NCBI RefSeq assembly: GCF_001620055.1
Contig: NZ_LQGY01000005.1
Span: 1-64,000, forward strand
Length of the DNA: 64,000 bases
Source: Agromyces sp. NDB4Y10
GTDB lineage: Bacteria > Actinomycetota > Actinomycetes > Actinomycetales > Microbacteriaceae
Direction: 5' to 3'
Of the stretch, positions 37,901 to 46,711 are shown piece after piece. The position numbers were made by a program, and so were the translations under genes. Numbering within the stretch: position 1 is the first letter of the stretch; the number at the start of each line of letters is the position of its first letter. The notes below the pieces were generated by a model. That model was not told where the DNA came from, made no database searches, and saw only the letters and a list, made by a program, of their open reading frames with translations.

Positions 37901-39593
37901 GCTCGAGGAGGTGTCGAAGCAGCTCGGCCTCGGGCTTTCACGCTCGGACATCGCTGACGCACTCGCCTCTGATGAACGGCGCCGGAAAAGCGAACTCATT
38001 GCTCGTACCAAGTCCGCCACCACGATCCCGGAGAAGCTGCTGATCCTCTTCGGCGCGGACGACCTCAAGAGCGCACTGCCGCAGGGCCTGCTCGCCGCGG
38101 TCGAGGCGAAGAGTGGGAAACGCACCGAAGTGCAGGTCGCCGAACTGTATGCCAAGGTCCGGGGCCACGACGCACTCTGGTACATGCGAGAGAAGTTGGG
38201 CGCCCTCAATCTCTCGGTACCTCGCGCCTGGGGAGGCTCGAGCGATGCGCAGGCATTCGTGGCGAGGCTTGGCTTCCCGACTGGCTATGCAGGCACCAAG
38301 GAGGCCACCAAACCCGGCCTGCAGCAGGTGCTCGGACGCGTCGAACTTTCTCCGCTTCACGACTTTCAAGAACGGCTGGCGGCAGATATTCGTGAGCACG
38401 TTCTCGAGGACGACCCGGATGGGCAGGCTCAACGCGGACTGCTCTATCTCCCGACTGGCGCAGGAAAGACGCGCGTCACGGTAGAAGCGATCGTCCGCAT
38501 GCTGGTCGCCGAGGAGCTCACCGGACCAGTCCTCTGGATCGCCCAGTCGCAGGAACTCTGCGAGCAGGCCATCCAGACGTGGACCGATGTTTGGCGGGCG
38601 ATCGGCGATTCGCGAACACTCGACATCAACCGGTTCTGGGGCAAGTACGAACTGGACGAATCTCGCGAGGAACTGCAAGTCGTCGTTGCGGTCGACGACA
38701 AGATCGCCACGCGGATCAAGGACGACGAGCGCGCGTACCCTTGGCTCGCCGACGCCTCGCTCGTGGTCATCGACGAGGCGCACACCGCAGGTAGCCCCAC
38801 GTATACGTCCATCCTTCGCTGGCTCGGCATCACCGCAGGCCGCGGCCTCGGCACGGCCACAACCTCACGGCCGCTGATCGGCCTCACCGCCACGCCTTAT
38901 CGCGGTAGGAACGAGACTGTCAACAAGCTGTTCGTTGAGCGCTTCGGCCAGAAGAAGCTGGAGTCACTCGACTCCGATGATCCGATCGGGCAGCTCCGAC
39001 GGGATCAGGTACTCGCCGAGGTCGACCACTATCTGCTCGACGGCGCGCGGGTGGTCACCATGGATGAAGACCGAGTAGAGCTCAGCTCGATGAATATTCG
39101 GGACGTCACCAAATCGATGCTGACCCGGCTCGGGCAGGACATGGAGCGGACCCAAACGCTCGTCGACGACATCCTCACGCACGACCCCTCGTGGCCGGTG
39201 CTCGTGTTCTCGGCATCCGTCGCGTCGGCACACACGATCGCGGCTTTGCTCACCCTAGAGGGAGCGAGTGCCGCCGCAGTCGACGGAACGATGCGGCCAC
39301 AGGAGCGGCGACGGGTCATCGAAGACTTCCGCTCGGGGAAGACGCAGGTGCTCGTCAACTGCGACCTCCTCACGCAAGGCTTCGACGCACCGAAGGTGCG
39401 CGCGCTCTACATCGCGCGCCCGACGTTCAGTCCCAACCGGTACCACCAGATGATCGGCCGCGGCCTCCGCGGACCGAAGAACGGCGGCAAGGACCGCTGT
39501 CTGATCGTCAACGTGGCCGATACCTTCGAGGAGTTCGGGGAGCAGCTCGCCTTCACCGAGTTCAACTACCTGTGGGAGACGCAGAACGCATGA
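34908..39593 (+). CDS. HSP90/sacsin-like ATPase fused to SF2 helicase
   Basis: This protein has 1561 residues. The N-terminus is a GHKL (HSP90/sacsin type) ATP-binding domain with ELLQNAVDAL (about 54), CANEGVPFSE (about 82) and IGRFGLGFKSVLG (about 114). Roughly 800 residues without a recognised domain follow. The C-terminus is an SF2 helicase: LPTGAGKTRVT (about 1180), VIDEAHTAG (about 1285), GLTATPYRG (about 1324), GFDAPKVRALYIARP and HQMIGRGLRGP (about 1512). Its last four bases overlap drmA, so it belongs to that operon and occupies the place where drmE stands in class 2 DISARM. I infer an ATP-driven sensor or remodeller coupled to a DNA translocase. Confidence 0.88.
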   Translation: MEWNSADGRLREYVQERQAIALRTYEVNPDLLEEHVNQEDSFRAGGYGERQISELLQNAVDALTASGDAGTIEFRMAGGNLYCANEGVPFSEGGIRAVCHAFLSPKRDEESIGRFGLGFKSVLGVSNRPQIYSRSVSFEFNAPETAELFGGMAAPDGRVPLMRVPSLIDVDAATADDPHLAEMLTWASTVVKLPLIRDGARLRGELQEFKTQSLLFMKSVSRLNIVLTDKDGAPVPAAHQREGDLKSGEVTLTGPTSEPTAWLYAEREYRPSEEVLKTLTANMARQTMTVSYAVPKRGQTELGELWAWFPLRDKTTARGIFNAPWQVNDDRTTLLATSALNGEMLDVCAELFLDVVIRSAREDDPAAHLDLFPARGREVRSAADRVLTFRIPELARGRAIIPDRNGVLRSRDHFRDVPSPEAPYPPFELVKEWQSLVDRDSIPHWSAFTTAKDRVSRLRTLLRDEDSKVAANETTVVAWLEELGRLRTAESIAGALRIFRALRNAGFPEQIGSAKIVPLEGGGWERVSANKAVLIPLDGAPAPDGVPLIDTRFATGEVRGLLEALGFSTVSTDQTAAALAARARPSWGEDDWRRLWSALLQATPSSAASALDGIRERGIDVMVETASGPWRPAREVFASDAWAPTLATRHASDLHQGRRDLLEAAGALIEADPDWEPWREAVYSEYRDVQLKHISNELRRNGHTSRQLGVPDIPSSGPLQILVELQDDPSACAGWTKALLKALPSRTATVSINLSSSKHIAEISIDAPDWWAIRTYGRIVTTVGFASVDDAVGSALRSYGAFLPAAESEVSMRLPLPRTLEEIPDRILLRALSRFGQTVESARIVTELVVEAAGRASLSAPEEIPAVSRGTIVLRRPADVVLASSPEDRAMLDEHEVAYLDGSVEGADAITAWGLRSSDEALARSYEIRDGGDAVPLTDRFPSLSDHSAVPLGKVRLRRSPSIIRRVTTPGGTIEQRLMGHRYDDLVIVDDSLDDQGVLEEVSKQLGLGLSRSDIADALASDERRRKSELIARTKSATTIPEKLLILFGADDLKSALPQGLLAAVEAKSGKRTEVQVAELYAKVRGHDALWYMREKLGALNLSVPRAWGGSSDAQAFVARLGFPTGYAGTKEATKPGLQQVLGRVELSPLHDFQERLAADIREHVLEDDPDGQAQRGLLYLPTGAGKTRVTVEAIVRMLVAEELTGPVLWIAQSQELCEQAIQTWTDVWRAIGDSRTLDINRFWGKYELDESREELQVVVAVDDKIATRIKDDERAYPWLADASLVVIDEAHTAGSPTYTSILRWLGITAGRGLGTATTSRPLIGLTATPYRGRNETVNKLFVERFGQKKLESLDSDDPIGQLRRDQVLAEVDHYLLDGARVVTMDEDRVELSSMNIRDVTKSMLTRLGQDMERTQTLVDDILTHDPSWPVLVFSASVASAHTIAALLTLEGASAAAVDGTMRPQERRRVIEDFRSGKTQVLVNCDLLTQGFDAPKVRALYIARPTFSPNRYHQMIGRGLRGPKNGGKDRCLIVNVADTFEEFGEQLAFTEFNYLWETQNA

Positions 39594-42500
39594 GCGCCAC
39601 GGATGTCCGGAACGATTTCGTCGACGAGTTGCGGCGGATGTGGCTCGGTCCCTTGGGCGGACCGAACGAGGTCCTCTCGCGCAACCCTGTCTACGCCTAC
39701 CTCGTCGGAACGCTGTATCCCGTCGAAGAAGGTGCGGTCGCCGCGGCACCGACCGTGCTGGACGAGGACATCGAGGCCGGGGTGCTGCACGGCGAGACCG
39801 CCGAGGTCGTCGATGACGAGCTCGACATCGGCGGAGAACGGCTGGACGAGGACGACGATCCCGGGCTGAGCCTCGTCGGCGCATTCGGCTGGGCTCCGCA
39901 GTCGATGGGGATGTCGTTCATCCATGATGGCGACGCGATCATCGTGTCGGTCGACGCCGGCGCATATCGCGAGGACGAGTCGGCCGAAGCCTCGGATGAC
40001 GAGCCCACGGATGGCCCGCGCGAAGCATGGCGGCGGGAAGACGTGTCGCACGCTGGGATCCGCATTCCGACGACCGCCCACGGGAGACAGACGATCCTGC
40101 AGGGCCGCGCGCATCTGGCGTGGCGCACCCGGACCATCGGTGAGAAGCGCCTCACCACGATCGCCGTCTCGAACGCCGAAACGGCGGCCGCGGGCAAGGC
40201 CAAGTCGGATCCGACGAAGTGCTTGTTCCAGGTCCGCATCCGCGCCGACATCGAATCGGGACGCCTGCACCCGTACCCGACGAGCAACCCGGTGACCTCC
40301 TCCGACGAGGATCGCGAGCTCGAGCTGCGGTACCGGTCCAAGCCGACGTACGCGATCGGCCACGGCACCGCCGTCGTCTGGGACGACGGCGAAGCCCCTG
40401 GCTATGCGATGACCGAGACCGTCCCTCGGCAAGAGGTTCCCGCGGTCCGGGCCCGGGTGAGCACGCTCCAAGCTCTGGAACTGGCGTGGCTCGCCGACGA
40501 GAGCGTCAGCGCCGAAGATCTCGGCACCGGCCTCCGTGCGTTCCTCGACGGGTACCGCTCATGGGTGTCGGATCGCGAGCAGGAAGCGGCATCCCTTCCG
40601 GCACGATTCGAGAAGCCCGCCGCCGCCATCCTCGAACGGATGTCGACCGCGCGAGACCGCATCGAAGACGGGATCCGTCTGCTCGAATCCGGCGGTTCGG
40701 TGCTGACGGCGTTCCGACTCGCGAACCGCGCGATGCGCACCCAAATGTTGCAGCAGCGATGGGCGCGCAGCCACGCCGGCCAGGTCGGAGTTCCTCTCGA
40801 GCCGGCCCCTGCGCCCTCGACGAAGCGGGAGGAGCCACGGTGGCATCCGTTCCAGCTCGGCTTCATCCTGCTCTCGCTCGCCTCGACCACGGACGCCGAG
40901 CACGATGACCGAGGGCTCGTCGACCTGATCTGGTTCCCGACCGGTGGCGGCAAGACCGAGGCGTACCTCGGCCTCGCGGCCATCGAGATGATCAGGCGTC
41001 GCCTCGACCGCGGTGTCGCTGGCGGTGGCACAGCGGTGCTCACCCGCTACACCATGCGCCTGCTCACGGCGCAGCAGTTCCAGCGCGCCGCGACGCTGAT
41101 CTGCGCGCTCGAGCTACTGCGCGCGCAGGACGCCCGGCTGGCGGGGACTCCGCCATTCTCGATCGGACTTTGGCTCGGCAACACGACGACGCCGGGCACG
41201 TACGAGCAGGCCGCCGACCAGATGAAGCGGGTCTTGCGCGAGAAGAGTCCGCAGAATCCGTTCCAGTTCCGGCAGTGCAGCTGGTGCGGGACGTCGATCA
41301 TGCCCGCGCGGCAGACCCGCTATGAGGAGCAGTACGGAGTCCGCGCGAGCAAGTACTCCTTCGAGTTCTTCTGTCCGCACGCCGGATGCCCGTTCCACGT
41401 CAAGCTCCCCGTGCAGGTGGTGGACGAGGGCATCTTCGAAGACCCGCCGACGATGCTGGTGGCGACGGTGGACAAGTTCGCGCGTCTCGCTTGGATCGAC
41501 CAGGGCGCGTCGATGTTCGGGCTCGGCGGCGTGGCGTACGACCCGCCGTCACTGGTCATCCAGGACGAGTTGCACCTCATCGCCGGGCCGCTCGGCACGA
41601 TCGTGGGCATCTACGAGGCAGCGATCCGGGGCCTCATGTCATGGAAGGGCACGGCGCCGAAGGTCGTCGCTTCGACCGCCACGACCCGCGCCTCGGCCGA
41701 CCAGATCCGCGAACTCATGGCCTCGAAGGTCGCGGTGTTCCCGCCGAGCGGGCTCGACGCCGACGACAGCTATTTCGCCGAGCCCGACCCGGATCGTGCC
41801 GGCCGTATGTACGTCGGGATCATGCCCCAGGCACACACCCCGTCGTGGGCGCTGGGCCAGATCTCGACCGAGATGCTGAACGCCCCGGTACGCCTCGGGA
41901 TGACGGGCGCAGAGCTTGATGCGTACTGGACGCTGGTCGTTTATCACAACAGCCTCCGCGAGCTGGGGCGGACTGTGACCATCCTGCGCGACGACGTCCG
42001 AGCCGCGCTCGACCGCAGGGCCGATCGGGATGACGACGGACCGTCGAGGACGCTCGCGAAGGACGGCATCGAGGAGCTCAACGGCAACGTCTCGTCCGAC
42101 GAACTGCTCCGCATCCTCGAACAGCTCGGCGAGGGGCCGGAGAGCGGCGGCAAGCCGCTCGACGCGCTCGCGACCACCAACATCATGTCGGTCGGCATCG
42201 ACGTCAGTCGGCTCGGTCTGATGCTCGTGAACGGCCAGCCCAAGTCGACCTCGGAGTACATCCAGGCCACGAGCCGAGTCGGACGTGGCGACGTGCCGGG
42301 CCTCGTCGTCACGATGTACCGCTCAGGCAAGCCGCGCGACCGGTCGGTGTTCGAGTCGTTCACGGCGTATCACCGGGCGTACTACCGGTTCGTGGAGCCG
42401 GGGACGGTGACGCCGTGGTCGCTCCAGGCGCGTCGCAGGGCGCTTCGCGCGGCTTTGGTGATCCTCGTGCGCCACGGCGCGGGGCTCAGCGTCAATGACA

Positions 42501-42808
42501 GCGCGGACCGGTTCGAAGCGGATGCCTCGGCTGTCAAGAAGGCGCTGGATGTGCTCACCCGGCATGTGCAGGTCGCCGACCGTCGCGAGGCGGTCAAGGT
42601 CGCCGACGAACTGAAGAAGGCGGTCGACGACTGGGAGTATCGCGCGGAGGAAGCCGGGCTCAGCGGCACCCCGCTGAAGTACCGTTCCCGTACCGCCGGC
42701 GAACGCTTGCTCAAACAGTTCACCGACTCTGGAGCGGGGTGGTCGACGATGAACTCGATGCGATCGGTGGACCGCGTCGTCCGAGTGCGAGCGGATGGTG
42801 AGCGCTGA
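39590..42808 (+). CDS. drmA: DISARM helicase DrmA
   Basis: This 1072-residue protein begins at the ATG overlapping the upstream stop (39590). The helicase motifs have the DrmA form: LIWFPTGGGKTEAYLGL (about 446), RYTMRLLTAQQF, then VIQDELHLIAGPLGT (about 656) instead of DEAH, ASTATTRA, and ATSRVGRGDVPGLVV (about 893). A zinc cluster CSWCG followed 30 residues later by CPHAGC lies near 563. In characterised DISARM, DrmA forms a complex with DrmB that engages incoming DNA with a 5' overhang. The N-terminal 430 residues are acidic and less conserved. Its stop shares one base with the start of drmB. Confidence 0.93.
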   Translation: MSATDVRNDFVDELRRMWLGPLGGPNEVLSRNPVYAYLVGTLYPVEEGAVAAAPTVLDEDIEAGVLHGETAEVVDDELDIGGERLDEDDDPGLSLVGAFGWAPQSMGMSFIHDGDAIIVSVDAGAYREDESAEASDDEPTDGPREAWRREDVSHAGIRIPTTAHGRQTILQGRAHLAWRTRTIGEKRLTTIAVSNAETAAAGKAKSDPTKCLFQVRIRADIESGRLHPYPTSNPVTSSDEDRELELRYRSKPTYAIGHGTAVVWDDGEAPGYAMTETVPRQEVPAVRARVSTLQALELAWLADESVSAEDLGTGLRAFLDGYRSWVSDREQEAASLPARFEKPAAAILERMSTARDRIEDGIRLLESGGSVLTAFRLANRAMRTQMLQQRWARSHAGQVGVPLEPAPAPSTKREEPRWHPFQLGFILLSLASTTDAEHDDRGLVDLIWFPTGGGKTEAYLGLAAIEMIRRRLDRGVAGGGTAVLTRYTMRLLTAQQFQRAATLICALELLRAQDARLAGTPPFSIGLWLGNTTTPGTYEQAADQMKRVLREKSPQNPFQFRQCSWCGTSIMPARQTRYEEQYGVRASKYSFEFFCPHAGCPFHVKLPVQVVDEGIFEDPPTMLVATVDKFARLAWIDQGASMFGLGGVAYDPPSLVIQDELHLIAGPLGTIVGIYEAAIRGLMSWKGTAPKVVASTATTRASADQIRELMASKVAVFPPSGLDADDSYFAEPDPDRAGRMYVGIMPQAHTPSWALGQISTEMLNAPVRLGMTGAELDAYWTLVVYHNSLRELGRTVTILRDDVRAALDRRADRDDDGPSRTLAKDGIEELNGNVSSDELLRILEQLGEGPESGGKPLDALATTNIMSVGIDVSRLGLMLVNGQPKSTSEYIQATSRVGRGDVPGLVVTMYRSGKPRDRSVFESFTAYHRAYYRFVEPGTVTPWSLQARRRALRAALVILVRHGAGLSVNDSADRFEADASAVKKALDVLTRHVQVADRREAVKVADELKKAVDDWEYRAEEAGLSGTPLKYRSRTAGERLLKQFTDSGAGWSTMNSMRSVDRVVRVRADGER

Positions 42809-44580
42809 TGGCGCGGAACGACAAAGTGATCCGGACGATTCGGCTCAGCGAGACCGTCTCCCCGTTCGGACCTGGCGCCCTCGTCGACATCCTCGGTGAG
42901 TCGTTCATGGCGATGACCGGCGACGAGTGGCCGCCGGCCAGCGTTCGCAGTGCCGTCTCCTGCGATCGGCTGGCCACGAAGCTGCGAGTCGACGAGCTCT
43001 GGGCTGCGCCCAGCAGCGGTGAGCCCGATGCCCCCAAGACTCCCGGACTCGAATTCGCCAGATTCCCGGCCTGGCTGTTCTGTCAAGAGTGCCGTCGGAT
43101 GACGCGATGGACCCGGATGATGGAATCCGGCTCTACTCCGAAATGTCCCGATTGCGAAGGTCGGCTCGTACCGATGCGATTCGTCACGGTGTGCGCCACG
43201 AGGAGTCATGCCGACGACGTCCCTTGGCCCGATTGGGTCCACCGCGCCGGGTCGGGTACCTGCGACCGCAAGGACCGTCTGCGGTTCCACCCGTCCAAGG
43301 GTGCTCGTGAGGGCCTGAGCGCACTTCAGGTCTCCTGCGACGCCTGTAAGACCACTCGGTCGCTCGGCGATCTCCGCGGCGATGTCCTGGTCCGCGACGG
43401 ATTCACGTGTCGTGGCAAGCAGCCATGGGAACGCGAGTGGGGGAACTGTGGAAAGCCGCTCGAAGTGCTGCAGCGCGGTGCCACGAGCCTGTACTTCGGT
43501 GAGGTGGTCTCCGCGATCGACATTCCGGAAGTCGAGGGTCGTGAGGCGGAGCTCGATGAGCAGATCAGAAAGCACCCCTACTGGCAGGCCGTGCAGAGCG
43601 GCAATGCCGCGATCCTCGACATGATGGTCGACGAACTGGCCGCCGTGCTCGAGCCCCCGGCAGACACCATCCGACGACGGATACTCGCGCTGACAAGCGA
43701 CGAACCGACGCTTCAGGACACGAAGCGGTCCCTCCTGAGCGAGGAGTTCGAGGCCTTCGCCGCGGCGATCGCCGGGTCGGCGCCCGCGCAGGACTTCGTC
43801 ACCAGGGTCGAACGACGTTCTGAACGCACGCCGGCGGGGCTCGGCGACGTCGTGCTGGTCGACCGGCTGCGCGAAGTGCGCGCGACGATCGGTTTCCGCC
43901 GGTACACGCCGGAGGCCCAGCTCGTGCCCTCTGTACCGAAGCGCCCAATGGAGCGCAGGTGGTACCCGGCCGTCGAGGGATACGGCGAGGGGATCTTCAT
44001 CACGTTCGATTCCGCCGCGGTCGACGCATGGGCCGTGCAGGACGGGGTGCAGCGACGCGCCGGCCGGGTCGAGTCGAACCAGGAAGGCTCGATGCTCGGC
44101 AGCCGTCTGCACGAGACCAGCCCGCAGTTCCTGCTGCTGCACGCCTTCGCGCACGCGATCATGCGTGAGCTCGCCTTCGTGAGCGGGTATTCAGCACCGT
44201 CGCTGCGCGAGCGGATCTACTGCGAGAGCACCGGCGACTACGGTGTCTTCATCTACACCACGTCGACCGATGTGGAAGGGACGCTCGGCGGCCTCGCGCG
44301 CCAGGGCGAAGCCGACTACCTCACCGGGGTCGTGCTGCGCTCGCTCGAACAGGTCGCCTGGTGTGCGAACGATCCGGTGTGTTCGGAGTCCGACCCGCAG
44401 AGCATCGACGGTCTCAACCTCGCGGCGTGCCACGCCTGTCTCCTCGCGCCGGAGACGTCGTGCGAGAGCTTCAACCTGCTGCTCGATCGGGCGATGCTCG
44501 TAGGCGGCGATGGTTTCGATGGCTACTTCCAGAAAGCCATCGAGTCGGCCCTGGACGTGTCGATCAGCGCGATGAGCTGA
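42808..44580 (+). CDS. drmB: DISARM DUF1998 protein DrmB
   Basis: This 590-residue protein begins with the typical DrmB start (RLSETVSPFGPGALVDILGE). Zinc-binding pairs are visible (FCQECRRM, CPDC, VSCDAC). The C-terminal DUF1998 region contains LLLHAFAHAIMRELAF, IYTTSTDVEGTLGGL and CHACLLAPETSCE. DrmB is the partner of DrmA in all DISARM classes. The ATG at 42808 overlaps the drmA stop by one base. The last 17 bases overlap the 3' end of the convergent vsr gene. Confidence 0.93.
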   Translation: MARNDKVIRTIRLSETVSPFGPGALVDILGESFMAMTGDEWPPASVRSAVSCDRLATKLRVDELWAAPSSGEPDAPKTPGLEFARFPAWLFCQECRRMTRWTRMMESGSTPKCPDCEGRLVPMRFVTVCATRSHADDVPWPDWVHRAGSGTCDRKDRLRFHPSKGAREGLSALQVSCDACKTTRSLGDLRGDVLVRDGFTCRGKQPWEREWGNCGKPLEVLQRGATSLYFGEVVSAIDIPEVEGREAELDEQIRKHPYWQAVQSGNAAILDMMVDELAAVLEPPADTIRRRILALTSDEPTLQDTKRSLLSEEFEAFAAAIAGSAPAQDFVTRVERRSERTPAGLGDVVLVDRLREVRATIGFRRYTPEAQLVPSVPKRPMERRWYPAVEGYGEGIFITFDSAAVDAWAVQDGVQRRAGRVESNQEGSMLGSRLHETSPQFLLLHAFAHAIMRELAFVSGYSAPSLRERIYCESTGDYGVFIYTTSTDVEGTLGGLARQGEADYLTGVVLRSLEQVAWCANDPVCSESDPQSIDGLNLAACHACLLAPETSCESFNLLLDRAMLVGGDGFDGYFQKAIESALDVSISAMS

Positions 44581-45007
44581 TTCGTTCGTAGACTTCGCGG
44601 ATGCGCGCGCCGACCTCGACAGGATCGGCGCGCACGTCGTGTTCCCAGATGCGCAGCACAGTCCACCCGTGCGATGCGAGCACCTCATCGGTGTTGCGGT
44701 CACGCGCCTGGTTCGCCTGCACCTTGGCATCCCAGTACGTCTGATTGCGACCGGGCCGCTGGTAGTGCTCGGCACACCCGTGCCAGAAGCATCCGTCGAT
44801 GAACACTGCGAGCCTCGCCCGCGTGAACACGATGTCTGCCGACCGCCGAAGCCCCTTCACCGGCGGGGTGTTCACACGGTACCTCAGGCCCTGGGCATGC
44901 AGCAGGCGTCGCACACTCAGCTCCGGCCCGGTGTCCCGCCCGCGGTTCGCGAGCATCGATCTGCGCGTGCCCTCGGAGGTCGCCCAGGATGCGCTCTGCT
45001 CACCCAT
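44564..45007 (-). CDS. vsr: Very short patch repair endonuclease
   Basis: This 147-residue protein has the full Vsr pattern. It begins with SMLANRGRDTGPELSVRRL, then LRRSADIVFTRARLAVFIDG with the catalytic Asp, CFWHGC with the catalytic His, and ends with GWTVLRIWEHDV. Vsr nicks T:G mismatches that arise by deamination of 5-methylcytosine, so it protects DNA modified by the adjacent C5 methylase. ATG 45007 follows GGGAGGTGG; a GTG at 45022 is less likely. It runs divergently from the methylase gene with an 80-base shared control region. Confidence 0.93.
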   Translation of the reverse strand: MGEQSASWATSEGTRRSMLANRGRDTGPELSVRRLLHAQGLRYRVNTPPVKGLRRSADIVFTRARLAVFIDGCFWHGCAEHYQRPGRNQTYWDAKVQANQARDRNTDEVLASHGWTVLRIWEHDVRADPVEVGARIREVYERISSSR

Positions 45008-45087
45008 CGCCACCTCCCGCACTGCGTCCGCTCGCCCGCCGGCGGGGCGGGCGTCCAGCGTCGCACCGGCCGGCTAGACTCTGGGCG

Positions 45088-46194
45088 ATGCTCCCCACCG
45101 CCTCTGCCAATACTCGCACCGACGAGAAGGATTCCAGCGCCATCCGCGTGCTCGACCTGTTCGCCGGTGCCGGTGGCCTGACCGCCGGGTTCCACGCGGC
45201 GTCGCCACGCTTCAAGAGCGTTCGGGCGGTCGAGATGGACCTCGCGGCCGCGGCGAGTTACGCCGCCACCTTCGGCGACGACATCGTCTATGCAGGGAGC
45301 ATCCAGGACTGGCTCGTCAATGAGACCGTGCCCAGCGTGGATGTCGTCGTCGGAGGACCTCCTTGCCAGGGGTTCTCGAACCTCGGCAAGCGAGATGTCA
45401 ACGATGAGCGAAACCTCCTGTGGCGCCAGTACGCTGCGACGATCCGCCGTGCTAAGCCGAAGTACTTCGTCGTCGAGAACGTCGCGGCGTTCGCGAAGTC
45501 GTCCCAATTCACCGACTTTCAGCAGGCGACCGCGCCCGGCGGGCTGCTTGAGGAGTACGACTTCCGGCACGCCGTGCTGAACGCCGCTGACTACGGGGCG
45601 TTCCAGGCGCGCAAGCGTGCGGTGGTCATCGGCTTCCGCCGCGACCTGCCGTTCCCGGGATTTCCGGCACCCACCCACCTGAAGGCCCACCGCACGGTAG
45701 AGGAGGCGTTCGACGGCATCCCATGGGTTCCAGCCGGTACTGACCTGCCCGAGCGGAAGTACGACTTCGCGGACAAGTCGTTCTTCGGGGCGTATCGAGC
45801 CTCTGAATTGCACCTCGACCGACGGTACGAGCCGATTTCGATCGATCGCTTCGCGGCGATTCCGCCCGGCGGGAATCGATTCGACCTGCCGGACCACCTG
45901 TTGGCCCCATGCTGGCGCAACCATAAGTCCGGCTCGGGCGACGTGATGGGCCGCCTGTATTGGGACAAGCCCTCGGTGACTGTCCGTACGGAGTTCTTCA
46001 AGCCGGAGAAGGGCCGATACTTGCACCCTGAGGCGAATCGTGCGATCACCCATTACGAAGCCGCCGTCCTTCAAGGATTCCCCGACGATCACAAGTTCGT
46101 CGGGTCGAAGACCGCGATCGCTCGGCAGATCGGCAACGCTGTGCCGATCCCGCTCGGCAAGGCGATCGCCGAGGTCCTCGCGACCCGTCTCTAG
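45088..46194 (+). CDS. C5-cytosine DNA methyltransferase (DrmMII-like)
   Basis: This 368-residue enzyme has the C5-methylase motifs: I DLFAGAGGLTAGF (about 23), IV VGGPPCQGFS with catalytic Cys (about 90), VI FVVENV, VIII QARKRAVVIG, IX/X ending IARQIGNAVPIPLG. Class 2 DISARM contains such an enzyme (DrmMII), which methylates host sites so they are spared. The position after drmB fits this. It could also be a stand-alone modification enzyme paired with vsr. The recognition sequence cannot be read from the protein. The frame is open upstream, but the first motif-compatible start is ATG 45088. Confidence 0.93.
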   Translation: MLPTASANTRTDEKDSSAIRVLDLFAGAGGLTAGFHAASPRFKSVRAVEMDLAAAASYAATFGDDIVYAGSIQDWLVNETVPSVDVVVGGPPCQGFSNLGKRDVNDERNLLWRQYAATIRRAKPKYFVVENVAAFAKSSQFTDFQQATAPGGLLEEYDFRHAVLNAADYGAFQARKRAVVIGFRRDLPFPGFPAPTHLKAHRTVEEAFDGIPWVPAGTDLPERKYDFADKSFFGAYRASELHLDRRYEPISIDRFAAIPPGGNRFDLPDHLLAPCWRNHKSGSGDVMGRLYWDKPSVTVRTEFFKPEKGRYLHPEANRAITHYEAAVLQGFPDDHKFVGSKTAIARQIGNAVPIPLGKAIAEVLATRL

Positions 46195-46271
46195 CCGGGC
46201 CCTGGAGCAGTGATGACTTCGAAGGCCGGGAAACTCGGGCTCAGATAACTCCTCTCCGCCCTACGCGCCGA

Positions 46272-46517
46272 TCAACGTTGTGCGAGGCGCCAGACCCCGT
46301 CATTGGTATCGACGGGTGACATCACACCTCCTCGTCGCAGCCTGTTCGCGGCCCATCGAAGATCGTATTGCCACGTGTAGAAGAGATCCCCCGAGCTCCT
46401 GAGGTCGTCCTCGTGATTTCGCCAGACGTGTTCCGCGATGCGGACGTGGTGGGCCGCGCCGCCCATTTCTCTCAGTGCCTCTTCGGTCCAATCCGCGAGA
46501 TCATGCTTCGTCGCCAT
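46272..46517 (-). CDS. Small winged-helix-like protein
   Basis: This 81-residue protein (MATKHDLADWTEEALREMGG start) has the helix pattern of the small winged-helix domain found at the N-terminus of Mrr-type and related restriction proteins (AHHVRIAEHVWRNH, then YDLRWAANRLRRGGVM, then DGVWRLA). It may bind DNA and could be a truncated remnant or a regulator of the island. A TTG start at 46538 is also possible. Confidence 0.6.
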   Translation of the reverse strand: MATKHDLADWTEEALREMGGAAHHVRIAEHVWRNHEDDLRSSGDLFYTWQYDLRWAANRLRRGGVMSPVDTNDGVWRLAQR

Positions 46518-46711
46518 CTCTTGAGCATGCCAGACCAACGGCGTCGAGAACGCCCAGCGCCCCGGTCCTACCAGGGCGTGATTTATCCAGGTATCACGGT
46601 TCGGTGTTCTGAAATCCGGCGGCCGGCTCGATGTCTAGCGGTCATCATGTCGCAGGCATGTCCGATCAGTGCACAATACTGAGGGCATGGCTCAACTGTC
46701 CTTCACTCGAA

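Noticed and set aside
15717-46194. BREX or Pgl system
   Set aside because: The methylase resembles PglX, but no PglZ, BrxC or BrxL homologue is present.
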